Assembly (NCBI GenBank): GCA_900549755.1
Contig: URPQ01000011.1
Span: forward strand, 1 to 36,358
Length of the DNA: 36,358 nt
Direction of reading: 5' to 3'
Source: an uncultured Oscillospiraceae bacterium
GTDB taxonomy: Bacteria > Bacillota > Clostridia > Oscillospirales > Acutalibacteraceae
Position numbers and translations under genes: made by a program. Positions 29,796 to 36,358 of this stretch are shown piece by piece (within the stretch, counting starts at the first letter, position 1; every line of letters begins with the position of its first letter). A model generated the notes under the pieces. That model saw only the letters and a program-made list of their open reading frames with translations, searched no databases and had not been told where the DNA came from.

Positions 29796-31046
29796 ATGAT
29801 AAATCACGATATAGCAGTAATAGGCGGCGGTCCCGCGGGAATGGCGGCGGCAGTCGCGGCATATGACAGCGGAGTAACCGATGTTTGCATTTTAGAGCGC
29901 GAGGAGATGTTAGGCGGAATTTTAAAGCAGTGTATTCACAACGGCTTCGGGCTGCACAAATTGGGGCGCGAGCTTACAGGCCCCGAATACGCGACGGTCT
30001 ACGCCGAAAAGGTAAAAGAGCGCGGAATAAAAACATACTGCGAAACTATGGTAACGGGTATTTCGCCCGATAAAACAGTAACCGCGCAAAGCACCGCAGG
30101 GCTGCTTAAAATAAAGGCAAAGGCTGTAATTCTTGCAATGGGCTGCCGTGAACGCAGCCGCGGCGCACTAAACACCGCGGGAACACGCCCTGCAGGGGTA
30201 TACAGCGCGGGCACGGCGCAAAAGCTTATGAACTGCGAGGGTTACTCGGTCGGTAAAAAGGTAGTTATATTGGGTTCGGGCGATATAGGGCTTATTATGG
30301 CGCGCAGAATGTCGCTTGAGGGCGCAAATGTTGAGGCAGTGTGCGAGCTTATGCCGTATTCGGGCGGACTTAAACGGAACATTGTTCAATGCCTTGAGGA
30401 CTTCGGCATACCGCTTTATTTATCCACCACCGTGGCGGAAATTCACGGCAGGGAAAGGGTAGAGGGCGTGACAATTGCAAAGGTAGATGAAAACCGCAAT
30501 ATAATTGAAGAAACAAAGCGCTATATACCCTGCGATACGCTGCTTTTATCGGTAGGGCTTATTCCCGAAAACGAGCTGACCCGCAATGCCGGAATAGCAA
30601 TGGACAGAATAACGAACGGCGCTACGGTAGATGAAAACCGTCAGACCGAGACAGAGGGCATTTTCGCCTGCGGAAATGTTTTGCAGGTGCATGATTTGGT
30701 GGATTATGTATCGGACGAGGCTGAAATTGCGGGTAAGGGGGCAGCGGAATATGTGCTGAACGGCGCAAATTGCGGCAAAACCGTAATCACAAAGGCGGGT
30801 AACGGCGTGCGCTATGTTCTGCCGCAGAGAATAAACGCTGATGAGAAAAATGATGTGGCATTGTTCCTGCGCGTATCTAAGCCGTTCGGTAAGGTTAAAT
30901 ACACCGTAAGCTCGGGCGATAATGTGCTTGCAACCGCCGTGCGGCTGAAAGCCGCGCCCGGGGAAATGGAAAAAATAGTGTTAAAGCCTGAGAAATTGGC
31001 TTTGGCAGGGGAAGAAATAACCGTCAGTCTGGAGGAAGTAAAATGA
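29796..31046 (+). CDS. FAD/NAD(P)-dependent oxidoreductase, partner of the GlpA-like enzyme
   Basis: 416 residues with the pyridine-nucleotide-disulfide oxidoreductase fold. The FAD motif is GGGPAG (10-15). A conserved LGGILKQCIHNGFGLHKL segment follows. The NAD(P) Rossmann motif is VVILGSGDIGLIMARRM, and a second FAD contact is GIFACGNVLQVHDLVDYVSDEA. The classical CxxxxC redox disulfide is absent; a single Cys in KQCIHNG is left. It likely transfers electrons between NAD(P) and the GlpA-like subunit. ATG 29796 has GAGGGA 7 bases upstream; a GTG at 29781 overlaps the previous stop and is less likely. Its stop overlaps the next start (ATGA). Confidence 0.9.
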   Translation: MINHDIAVIGGGPAGMAAAVAAYDSGVTDVCILEREEMLGGILKQCIHNGFGLHKLGRELTGPEYATVYAEKVKERGIKTYCETMVTGISPDKTVTAQSTAGLLKIKAKAVILAMGCRERSRGALNTAGTRPAGVYSAGTAQKLMNCEGYSVGKKVVILGSGDIGLIMARRMSLEGANVEAVCELMPYSGGLKRNIVQCLEDFGIPLYLSTTVAEIHGRERVEGVTIAKVDENRNIIEETKRYIPCDTLLLSVGLIPENELTRNAGIAMDRITNGATVDENRQTETEGIFACGNVLQVHDLVDYVSDEAEIAGKGAAEYVLNGANCGKTVITKAGNGVRYVLPQRINADEKNDVALFLRVSKPFGKVKYTVSSGDNVLATAVRLKAAPGEMEKIVLKPEKLALAGEEITVSLEEVK

Positions 31047-31390
31047 CAAGGGATATGACCTGTATAATCTGCCCGCGCGGGTGCGCGCTCAAAGTTGAAA
31101 TTAACGGCGATAATATAACCGTTACGGGCAACAGTTGCCCAAAGGGTAAGCAGTATGCCATAGACGAATGTACCAACCCCACGCGCACGGTTACATCATC
31201 CGTCCGCGTTGAAAACCGCGAGGACACTATGGTAAGCGTTAAAACCGCAAGCCCTGTACCGAAGGATAAAATTTTTGAGGTTATGCGCCTTATAAGGGCA
31301 AAAAGCGTTTGCGCACCGGTGGGTATTGGTGATATAATAATCAAGGAGGTTTTCGGAACAAATATTGTTGCGACAAAGAATATTGAATAA
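31043..31390 (+). CDS. DUF1667 cysteine-rich protein
   Basis: 115 residues. The N-terminus DMTCIICPRGCALKVEI and GNSCPKGKQYAIDEC give conserved Cys7, Cys10, Cys14 and Cys32, a pattern suited to one iron-sulfur cluster. DUF1667 genes regularly close the clostridial G3P oxidoreductase operons, so a role as electron-transfer subunit, perhaps taking the place of GlpC, is inferred. The start overlaps the previous stop by 4 bases (ATGA), indicating coupled translation in fixed ratio. Confidence 0.9.
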   Translation: MTRDMTCIICPRGCALKVEINGDNITVTGNSCPKGKQYAIDECTNPTRTVTSSVRVENREDTMVSVKTASPVPKDKIFEVMRLIRAKSVCAPVGIGDIIIKEVFGTNIVATKNIE

Positions 31391-31405
31391 AACGGAGGAA
31401 AAAGC

Positions 31406-32419
31406 ATGAAAATTGTAATCATAGGCTCTGGTATGATGGGCTCGGCAATGACGGTTCCCGCACTTGATAACGGTCATTCGGTGGTATTGGTAGGAACTCC
31501 GCTTGATACGGAAATAATTGACGGGCTGAAAGAGAACGGTTACCACAAAACCTTAAAGCGGGAGCTTAAGGGTGATATTTCTTTCAAACAGTTTGAAGAA
31601 ATTAAAGGAAATATACCTGAGTGCGATATTCTTATTTGCGGCGTTTCAAGCTTTGGGGTGGATTGGTTTGCAAAAAATGTAATTCCGCACCTTAAAAGCG
31701 GGCAGCGGGTGCTTGCAATCACAAAGGGCTTGCACGAAAATGCCGACGGCACGCTTTCTCCTTTCCCGGTGTGGTTTTCGTCGCTCAGACCCGATGTATC
31801 GTTCAATGCTGTTGGCGGACCGTGCATAAGCTTTGAGCTTGCCGACAGAATACATACCGAGGTTGCGTTTTGCGGTAAGGATAAGGATATACTAAACGAG
31901 CTGCGCGCGGCTTTAAAAACGGAATATTACCATATTTCCGTAACAGACGATATAGCGGGAATTGAAACCGCCGTAGCGCTGAAAAACGCCTATGCCATGG
32001 CGGTAAGCCTTGCAATAGGCGCGTATACTAAAAACGACCCGTCATTACCCGAAAAATACAATGCGCAGGCAGGGCTTTTTTATGAGGCGGCACGCGAAAT
32101 GCACGCTATAATCAAGCTGTCAGGCGGTCAGGATAACGCCCTTATGTTCGGTGTGGGCGACCTTTATGTAACGGTATTCGGCGGCAGAACAAGGCGGCTT
32201 GGGGTAATACTGGGCTCCGGCACGGAATTTACCGCTGCGCGAGAAATACTGGCGGGCGTTACGCTTGAATCGGTTGCGATTATTGAATTACTCGGCAGGT
32301 ATTTCGGCAGTAAAATATCCGAATATCCGCTTATGCAGCATATTCACGAGCGCATAACGGAAAACACCTTGCCTGAAATTCCGTGGGATAGTTTCACCTG
32401 CGATTATTTTGAAAAATAA
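31406..32419 (+). CDS. GpsA-like NAD(P)-dependent glycerol-3-phosphate dehydrogenase family protein
   Basis: 337 residues. The Rossmann motif GSGMMG (7-12) starts the protein. The inner segment AITKGLHENADG, GGPCISFELADR and the C-terminal helical-domain motif ALKNAYAMAVSLAIG (with the catalytic-type Lys) plus GGRTRRLGVILGSG match the GpsA family. It is divergent from housekeeping GpsA, which usually has GNGAWGTA and SRN(R/H)RFG. It may act on glycerol-3-phosphate or on another polyol phosphate. GGAGG lies 7 bases before ATG 31406 and 15 bases separate it from the DUF1667 gene, so it can be the last gene of the glp operon. The convergent DeoR-type gene begins 29 bases later on the other strand. 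Confidence 0.85.
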   Translation: MKIVIIGSGMMGSAMTVPALDNGHSVVLVGTPLDTEIIDGLKENGYHKTLKRELKGDISFKQFEEIKGNIPECDILICGVSSFGVDWFAKNVIPHLKSGQRVLAITKGLHENADGTLSPFPVWFSSLRPDVSFNAVGGPCISFELADRIHTEVAFCGKDKDILNELRAALKTEYYHISVTDDIAGIETAVALKNAYAMAVSLAIGAYTKNDPSLPEKYNAQAGLFYEAAREMHAIIKLSGGQDNALMFGVGDLYVTVFGGRTRRLGVILGSGTEFTAAREILAGVTLESVAIIELLGRYFGSKISEYPLMQHIHERITENTLPEIPWDSFTCDYFEK

Positions 32420-32428
32420 AATTCGGCA

Positions 32429-32481
32429 TTGACCGGGGTTTATAGCCGTTATTCATCTGTTTCGGTTATAACTCCGGTCAA
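32429..32481. terminator. Long imperfect hairpin at the convergent gpsA-like/regulator junction
   Basis: TTGACCGG (32429-32436) pairs exactly with CCGGTCAA (32474-32481). The inner bases GGTTTATAGCCG and CGGTTATAACT pair with a few mismatches around TTATTCATCTG. It reaches into the last codons of the regulator gene. U runs are weak on both sides, so it is a likely but not certain bidirectional terminator. Confidence 0.55.
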
Positions 32482-33147
32482 TTCTGTTTCGCGGCATAAA
32501 ATATTTGCTGAGCGTTTACCGAATTTTCCGCTGTCGCATAAAAAATATTTCTTTTCGGAATTACTGAGAACTACGCGGCGTATATGCGTTTCCTCCTCGC
32601 AGTAATCTGATACCGTTCCGTCCGATAGCCCGCTGGAGGAAAAGAAAAAGTAATCGTAGAAAACCTTTTGCGCCATACTTACCGCGTATTCACCGGTAAA
32701 AACCTTTGAGGTGCGGTTATACAACCCGCCGAGGCAAAAAACACGTTTTACACCGTAGCCGGCTAAAATATCGCAAAGCCGCGCACTGTAGGTATATATC
32801 GTAATCTGCTTTTTATCGGCAAGGTAGGGAGCCATATGCTGGCAGGTTGAAGACGCGTCAATAAAAACGGTAGAGTTTTCTTTAATAAGCTTTGCCGCTT
32901 TTTTTGCTATTATATCCTTTTGCCTGTGATTTTTTTGCAGGCGCAATTCTATTGGGGTATTTACACTGTCCTTTTTAAGCTCGGCACCGCCGTAGCTGCG
33001 CACAACAAGTCCCATTCGTTCAAGTGTTGTAAGCTGTCGGCGTACTGTCGATTCACTGGCATATACAGCTTTCGCTATGTATTTTACCGTTGCAAAACCG
33101 TTTTCCTCTATTATTTTAAGTAATTTATCAATTTGTTCTTCCTTCAT
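32449..33147 (-). CDS. DeoR/GlpR family transcriptional regulator
   Basis: 232-residue repressor-type protein. The N-terminal winged helix-turn-helix is MKEEQIDKLLKIIEENGFATVKYIAKAVYASESTVRRQLTTLERMGLVVRSYGGAEL, followed by a DeoRC sugar-phosphate sensor domain with IFIDASST-like VFIDASSTCQHMAPYL, CLGGLYN and DYFFFSSSGLS, where DeoR proteins normally read GxxGI. It should bind DNA as an oligomer and respond to a phosphorylated sugar or polyol. GGGAG lies 6 bases before the ATG. It is divergent from araD over 184 bases, so araD-araM-HAD are its expected targets, with the adjacent gpsA-like gene possible. Confidence 0.9.
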   Translation of the reverse strand: MKEEQIDKLLKIIEENGFATVKYIAKAVYASESTVRRQLTTLERMGLVVRSYGGAELKKDSVNTPIELRLQKNHRQKDIIAKKAAKLIKENSTVFIDASSTCQHMAPYLADKKQITIYTYSARLCDILAGYGVKRVFCLGGLYNRTSKVFTGEYAVSMAQKVFYDYFFFSSSGLSDGTVSDYCEEETHIRRVVLSNSEKKYFLCDSGKFGKRSANILCRETELTGVITETDE

Positions 33148-33202
33148 ATTTTACTCCCAATTGATCATAAAATTTATATATTTTTGCTCGTTTTGACCGT
33201 TT

Positions 33203-33219
33203 TGCGTGATAATAACGCA
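33203..33219. promoter_or_regulatory. Candidate operator of the DeoR-family regulator
   Basis: TGCGT-GATAATA-ACGCA is a perfect 5-bp inverted repeat between the two divergent starts. On the minus strand TATAAT (33224-33219) directly adjoins it, so binding would block the regulator's own transcription. An inverted TTGACCG (33193-33199) and CGGTCAA (33284-33290) pair also flanks the araD promoter. Confidence 0.4.
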
Positions 33220-33235
33220 TTATAAGCGCCGTATA

Positions 33236-33274
33236 TTGCGTGTTTGCGCATTTATGATATAATATTATCATAAA
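33236..33274 (+). promoter_or_regulatory. Promoter of araD with palindromic -10 region
   Basis: TTGCGT (33236-33241), 16-base spacer, TATAAT (33258-33263) with a TGA extension. The -10 is inside TTTATGATA-N6-TATCATAAA (33251-33274), very close to the palindrome at 14261-14279. A small CTGTT/AACAG hairpin plus CTTTTT (33300-33317) follows in the leader. Confidence 0.6.
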
Positions 33275-33331
33275 TAACGGCTTCGGTCAAGAATACAAAC
33301 TGTTTTTAACAGCTTTTTCGGAGATGTTTAT

Positions 33332-34018
33332 ATGCTTGAAGAATTGAAAAATAAAGTATACAGGGCAAATTTACAGCTGAAGGAAAACGCTCTTGTAACG
33401 CTTACATGGGGCAATGTTTCGGAAATTGACAGGGAAAGCGGGCTTGTGGTAATAAAGCCCTCGGGTATGCCGTATGGCGCTATGACACCGGACGATATGG
33501 TAATAGTTGATTTAAACGGAAATATTGTCGAGGGAAAGCGCCGTCCGTCATCGGATCTGCCTACGCACCTTGAATTATATAGGCAATTCGGCAATATCGG
33601 CGGAATAACGCACACCCATTCAAGGTGGGCGACCGCGTTTGCACAGGCGGGTAGGTCTATACCTATGCTCGGCACGACCCATGCCGATACCTTTTACGGC
33701 GATATTCCCTGCACAAGAAAGCTGACTGCCGAGGAGATTTCGGGGGAATATGAAAGGGAAACGGGCAGGGTTATATGTGAAGCCTTTGCAGGGAAAAATC
33801 CTATGGATATACCCGGTGTGCTTGTGTATTCGCACGGACCATTTACTTGGGGAAAAAGCGCCGAAGGCTCGGTGGAAAATGCCGTAGTTTTAGAGGAAAC
33901 CGCAATGATAGCATGGCACACCTTAAAATTAAATCCTACGGTTGAATTTCAAAAGGAGCTGGCTGATAAGCACTATTTCAGAAAGCACGGTGCTAATGCA
34001 TACTACGGGCAGAAATAA
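33332..34018 (+). CDS. araD: L-ribulose-5-phosphate 4-epimerase (class II aldolase family)
   Basis: 228 residues. Zinc ligands are His94 and His96 in GGITHTHSRWATAFAQ and His168 in YSHGPFTWG, with Asp75 in SSDLPTHLELY; this matches the AraD set (in E. coli Asp76, His95, His97, His171) and not fuculose aldolase. It interconverts L-ribulose-5-phosphate and D-xylulose-5-phosphate, joining arabinose, L-arabitol or ascorbate-type routes to the pentose phosphate pathway. GGAG at 33320-33323 is 8 bases upstream of the ATG. No araA, araB or sugar transporter is present, so its substrate source is not clear from the window. Confidence 0.93.
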   Translation: MLEELKNKVYRANLQLKENALVTLTWGNVSEIDRESGLVVIKPSGMPYGAMTPDDMVIVDLNGNIVEGKRRPSSDLPTHLELYRQFGNIGGITHTHSRWATAFAQAGRSIPMLGTTHADTFYGDIPCTRKLTAEEISGEYERETGRVICEAFAGKNPMDIPGVLVYSHGPFTWGKSAEGSVENAVVLEETAMIAWHTLKLNPTVEFQKELADKHYFRKHGANAYYGQK

Positions 34019-34036
34019 AACTTTAAAGGTGATTCT

Positions 34037-34153
34037 ATGAAAAATATAAGGCTTTTCGCATTTGATTCGGTATATTTATCCGATTTCGGTTTTGAAATGG
34101 TAGATAATTATTTGGATTTTCCGAAAATAATGAAAAAATATACGGAGGAATAG
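34037..34153 (+). CDS. Small ORF, 38 residues, between araD and araM
   Basis: ATG 34037 is preceded by AAAGGTGAT, a full-length match to the anti-Shine-Dalgarno core, 4-7 bases upstream. The peptide starts MKNIRLFAFDSVYLSDFG and ends KIMKKYTEE at TAG 34151-34153, 3 bases before the araM start. Its start resembles that of the HAD phosphatase three genes on (ENIKLFLFDMDGTLY), but it lacks the second Asp, so it may be a degenerate HAD remnant. Its own GGAGGAA end serves as the ribosome site of araM. It may be a leader peptide for coupled translation. Function unknown. Confidence 0.5.
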   Translation: MKNIRLFAFDSVYLSDFGFEMVDNYLDFPKIMKKYTEE

Positions 34154-34156
34154 AAA

Positions 34157-35332
34157 ATGATTGAAAGAAAATGCAGCTGTGAAATGGGTATGCACCGCGC
34201 GCCGCTTGAAAAATATATAATAGAAAGCGGAGCCATAAATCATCTGCCCGAATTACTCAGAGATTACAACAAGGTATATATGGTGTGTGATGAAAATACA
34301 TACCGCGTTTTGGGCGAAAAGTCGGAGCAGATATTGAAATCTGTCGGAAAATTTTCGCACAAGCATATTTTAAAGGGAGATGTTCTGCCGGACGCGCGGA
34401 ATATCGGCGATGTACTGATACACTTAAACGACCCGAAGGCTGATTCGGATATTTTTAAATATTCACCGCAGCCCGATTTTATTCTGGCGGTAGGCTCGGG
34501 TGTTGTGAATGATATTTGCAGGGTGGTTTCCTATCGTTTGGGTCTGCCTTACGGAATTGCGGGAACTGCGCCTTCAATGGACGGATATGCCTCGGCAGGG
34601 TCACCCACACTGTTTGACGGCACAAAGGCAACAATTAAATGCACCACGCCGAAATATATTATAGCCGACCTTGACGTTATGAAGGAAGCGCCGTTTGATA
34701 TGCTGCTTTCGGGCATAGGCGATATGTTCGGGAAATATATCGGAATACTTGACTGGGAACTGGCACGCGATTATAACGGCGATTATTACTGCAAAGAAAT
34801 TGCCGATGAGGTAATAGAGGCTACCGATAAATGTATGAAAAACGGCTACGACCTTAAATCGCGCAGTGCCGATTGCATTAAAAACATAATGGAGGGCTTT
34901 TTGGTAACGGGGCTCGGAATGGCGTTTACGGGTAATTCGCGCCCTGCTTCCGGCTCAGAGCACATAGTGGCGCACGTATGGGAGCTTGAAAGCGTTGAAA
35001 GGGGCGAAAAGCCTAACCTGCACGGGCTTGAGGTCTGCGAGGGTACAAGGATTATGGCGGAAATGTACCGTCTGCTTTATTCGGAAACGGACGATAAGCA
35101 TTTAATGTCGCTTATTGAAAAGTATCTGCCGTATTTTGATAAAATAGAAGAATTTTGCAATAAAATGGATATGCCCAACGTTACAACCGATTATGATACG
35201 ATTTATAAGGCTATAAAGCGCGCATTGGGCCTGCGCGACAGGTATACGATTTTGTTTTATCTGCGCGATAAGGGTCAGCTTGACCGTTATGCGGATTACG
35301 CGACGAAGAAATTTCTTGAAAGGATAGGCTGA
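34157..35332 (+). CDS. araM: sn-Glycerol-1-phosphate dehydrogenase family protein (AraM-like)
   Basis: 391 residues in the iron-containing alcohol dehydrogenase/G1PDH superfamily. It has ILAVGSGVVNDICRVVSYRLGLPYGIAGTAPSMDGYASAGSP for NAD(P) and metal-site binding, with SGIGDMFGKYIGILDWELA and the metal-binding His regions SGSEHIVAHVWE and NLHGLEVCEG. Bsu AraM, in the arabinose operon, reduces dihydroxyacetone phosphate to G1P. Enzymes of this type feed archaeal-type ether lipids or heptaprenylglyceryl phosphate. The ATG at 34157 has GGAGG 6-10 bases upstream in the small ORF. The HAD gene overlaps its stop by one base. Confidence 0.92.
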   Translation: MIERKCSCEMGMHRAPLEKYIIESGAINHLPELLRDYNKVYMVCDENTYRVLGEKSEQILKSVGKFSHKHILKGDVLPDARNIGDVLIHLNDPKADSDIFKYSPQPDFILAVGSGVVNDICRVVSYRLGLPYGIAGTAPSMDGYASAGSPTLFDGTKATIKCTTPKYIIADLDVMKEAPFDMLLSGIGDMFGKYIGILDWELARDYNGDYYCKEIADEVIEATDKCMKNGYDLKSRSADCIKNIMEGFLVTGLGMAFTGNSRPASGSEHIVAHVWELESVERGEKPNLHGLEVCEGTRIMAEMYRLLYSETDDKHLMSLIEKYLPYFDKIEEFCNKMDMPNVTTDYDTIYKAIKRALGLRDRYTILFYLRDKGQLDRYADYATKKFLERIG

Positions 35333-36126
35333 TGAAAACGGACTGTTTTGAAAATATAAAGCTTTTCCTTTTTGATATGGACGGCACGCTGTATATCGGC
35401 AACCGACTTTACGATTTTACCGAAGAATTGCTCGCGTCTATAAAAAGAGCGGGGAAGAGATACCTTTTTATAACCAACAATTCCTCAAAAAGCGTGAGCG
35501 CATATGTTGAAAAGCTTGCCCGTCTCGGAATTTGCGCGACAAATGATGATTTTCTTACCTCGTCGCAGGCAACGTCTTGGTATTTAAAGAAAAACAACCT
35601 CGGCAAAAGGCTTTATGTTTGCGGAACGGAATCGCTTAAAGCGGAGCTTAGGGATAACGGCTTTGAAATAACCGAGGATACCGAAAAAACCGAGTGCATA
35701 GTAATGGGCTTTGATACCGAGCTTACCTTTAAAAAGCTCGACGATGTATCAAAAATGCTTTGCACTAAGGAGCTGCCGTATATTGCCACTAACCCCGATT
35801 ATGTGTGCCCTACCGAATACGGCAGCGTGCCCGATTGCGGAAGTATTTGCGATATGATTTATAACGCGACTGGGAAAAGACCCTTTGTTATAGGCAAGCC
35901 CGCGCCGCTTATGATACAGCTTGCAATGGAAAAGGAAAAATGTACTCCGCAGGAAACCGCCGTTATAGGCGACAGAATTTACACCGATATTAAAAGCGGG
36001 CTGAACGCCGGTGCGCTTTCGGTGCTTGTTATGAGCGGGGAAACCACATCCGAAATTCTCGAAAAATCAGAGGATAAGCCCTATATTGTGCTTGAAAACG
36101 CGGGAGAAATAATAAGTAAAATTTAA
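35332..36126 (+). CDS. HAD-IIA family sugar/polyol phosphatase (AraL/NagD-type)
   Basis: 264-residue cytoplasmic phosphatase. Motif I is FDMDGTLY (nucleophile Asp15, acid Asp17). Motif II is FITNNSS. Motif III is the Lys of VIGKPAP and motif IV is IGDRIYTDI. A C2-type cap lies between motifs II and III, as in NagD, AraL and glycerol-phosphate phosphatases. In Bsu the AraL phosphatase lies next to araM in the arabinose operon and acts on several sugar phosphates. ATG 35332 overlaps the araM stop (TGATG), so the two are made together. Possible substrates are G1P made by AraM or a pentose phosphate. A terminator follows within 10 bases. Confidence 0.92.
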   Translation: MKTDCFENIKLFLFDMDGTLYIGNRLYDFTEELLASIKRAGKRYLFITNNSSKSVSAYVEKLARLGICATNDDFLTSSQATSWYLKKNNLGKRLYVCGTESLKAELRDNGFEITEDTEKTECIVMGFDTELTFKKLDDVSKMLCTKELPYIATNPDYVCPTEYGSVPDCGSICDMIYNATGKRPFVIGKPAPLMIQLAMEKEKCTPQETAVIGDRIYTDIKSGLNAGALSVLVMSGETTSEILEKSEDKPYIVLENAGEIISKI

Positions 36127-36133
36127 TAGTTAC

Positions 36134-36175
36134 AAAAAATCACGGCGATAAAAGCTTTTATTGCCGTGATTTTTT
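36134..36175. terminator. Bidirectional terminator between convergent genes
   Basis: A 21-bp stem without loop bases to spare: AAAAAATCACGGCGATAAAAG (36134-36154, the first A run outside the core) pairs with the 3' arm (36155-36175), one G-U pair. A on the left and T on the right give U runs in both directions, ending the HAD unit and the minus-strand gene. Confidence 0.92.
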
Positions 36176-36181
36176 GAAGGC

Positions 36182-36358
36182 TTAATTTGACCTTTTAATC
36201 AGTGTCTCACCTGATTTTATTATGTAGGGCTTGCCGTCCTCGGTAAACCAAATATCTAAGAGCGTCGGATTATAGACCATACTGCCGTCGGCGCTGAAAA
36301 CAAGTGAGCGGTAAGCGGAAACATAATCGTAAATCTCAATATTCGTAGCATACCATAC
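36182..36358 (-). CDS. Unidentified protein, C-terminal 58 residues (cut by window edge)
   Basis: On the minus strand the frame is open from the window end to TAA at 36184-36182. It reads VWYATNIEIYDYVSAYRSLVF...YNPTLLDIWFTEDGKPYIIKSGETLIKRSN in overview. Codon use fits the neighbouring genes, and the shared bidirectional terminator right behind its stop supports a real gene. The segment is rich in aromatic residues and beta-prone, suggesting an extracytoplasmic or carbohydrate-related C-terminal domain, but I do not recognise the family. Convergent to the HAD gene. Confidence 0.7.
   Translation of the reverse strand, partial: VWYATNIEIYDYVSAYRSLVFSADGSMVYNPTLLDIWFTEDGKPYIIKSGETLIKRSN

Noticed and set aside
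1..36358. tRNA, rRNA, CRISPR array, transposase, integrase or phage genes
   Set aside because: None could be recognised by reading both strands; the intergenic repeats found are short hairpin or 12-14-base units without the regular spacing of a CRISPR array.

Overview
The window looks like a chromosomal segment of an anaerobic, endospore-forming Firmicute of class Clostridia, probably an Oscillospiraceae/Ruminococcaceae-like gut bacterium (inference). The evidence is a spoIIGA-sigE sporulation pair, the order tilS-hpt-ftsH, a yajC gene next to a TIGR04086-type membrane gene, strong AGGAGG-type ribosome sites, frequent TTG starts and sigma-A promoters, and a glycogen/maltodextrin block. The left edge cuts dnaK and the right edge cuts a minus-strand gene of unknown function. 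No rRNA, tRNA, CRISPR array, transposase or prophage gene was seen.

Layout. 1-1.6 kb: end of dnaK, then dnaJ. 1.7-4.8 kb: a decayed DUF554 gene, a GNAT acetyltransferase, a YbaK/ProX-type deacylase, cardiolipin synthase and a 45-residue membrane protein with its own near-consensus promoter. 5.1-14.0 kb: an alpha-glucan block. Glycogen phosphorylase and a GH13 enzyme lie on the plus strand; convergent to them on the minus strand are a MalEFG-like sugar importer (no ATPase gene) and MalQ. A 17-bp hairpin separates the two convergent units. 14.0-15.8 kb: a complex intergenic region, a GtrA-like protein and a DegV protein. 15.9-19.3 kb: spoIIGA-sigE-DUF1294, a zinc-ribbon membrane protein, yajC and a TIGR04086 protein. 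19.3-26.9 kb: a housekeeping run rnj-rplI-dnaB-tilS-hpt-ftsH with very short gaps or overlaps.

27-32.4 kb: a glycerol-3-phosphate operon. GlpP (RNA antiterminator) is followed by a terminator-like hairpin, an MgtC-like membrane protein, a GlpA-like dehydrogenase with a C-terminal [2Fe-2S] domain, an FAD/NAD(P) oxidoreductase, a DUF1667 cysteine protein and a GpsA-like dehydrogenase. 32.4-36.1 kb: a DeoR-family regulator divergent from araD, a 38-codon small ORF, an AraM-like glycerol-1-phosphate dehydrogenase and an AraL/NagD-type HAD phosphatase, closed by a bidirectional terminator.

The most interesting parts are: (i) the araD-smORF-araM-HAD module under a DeoR regulator, next to a glycerol-3-phosphate operon, with no arabinose kinase, isomerase or transporter; (ii) a possible GlpP target hairpin inside glpP's own operon; (iii) palindromes centred on -10 boxes at three unrelated promoters; (iv) a hairpin that buries a ribosome site after yajC; and (v) a small family of dispersed hairpin repeats.
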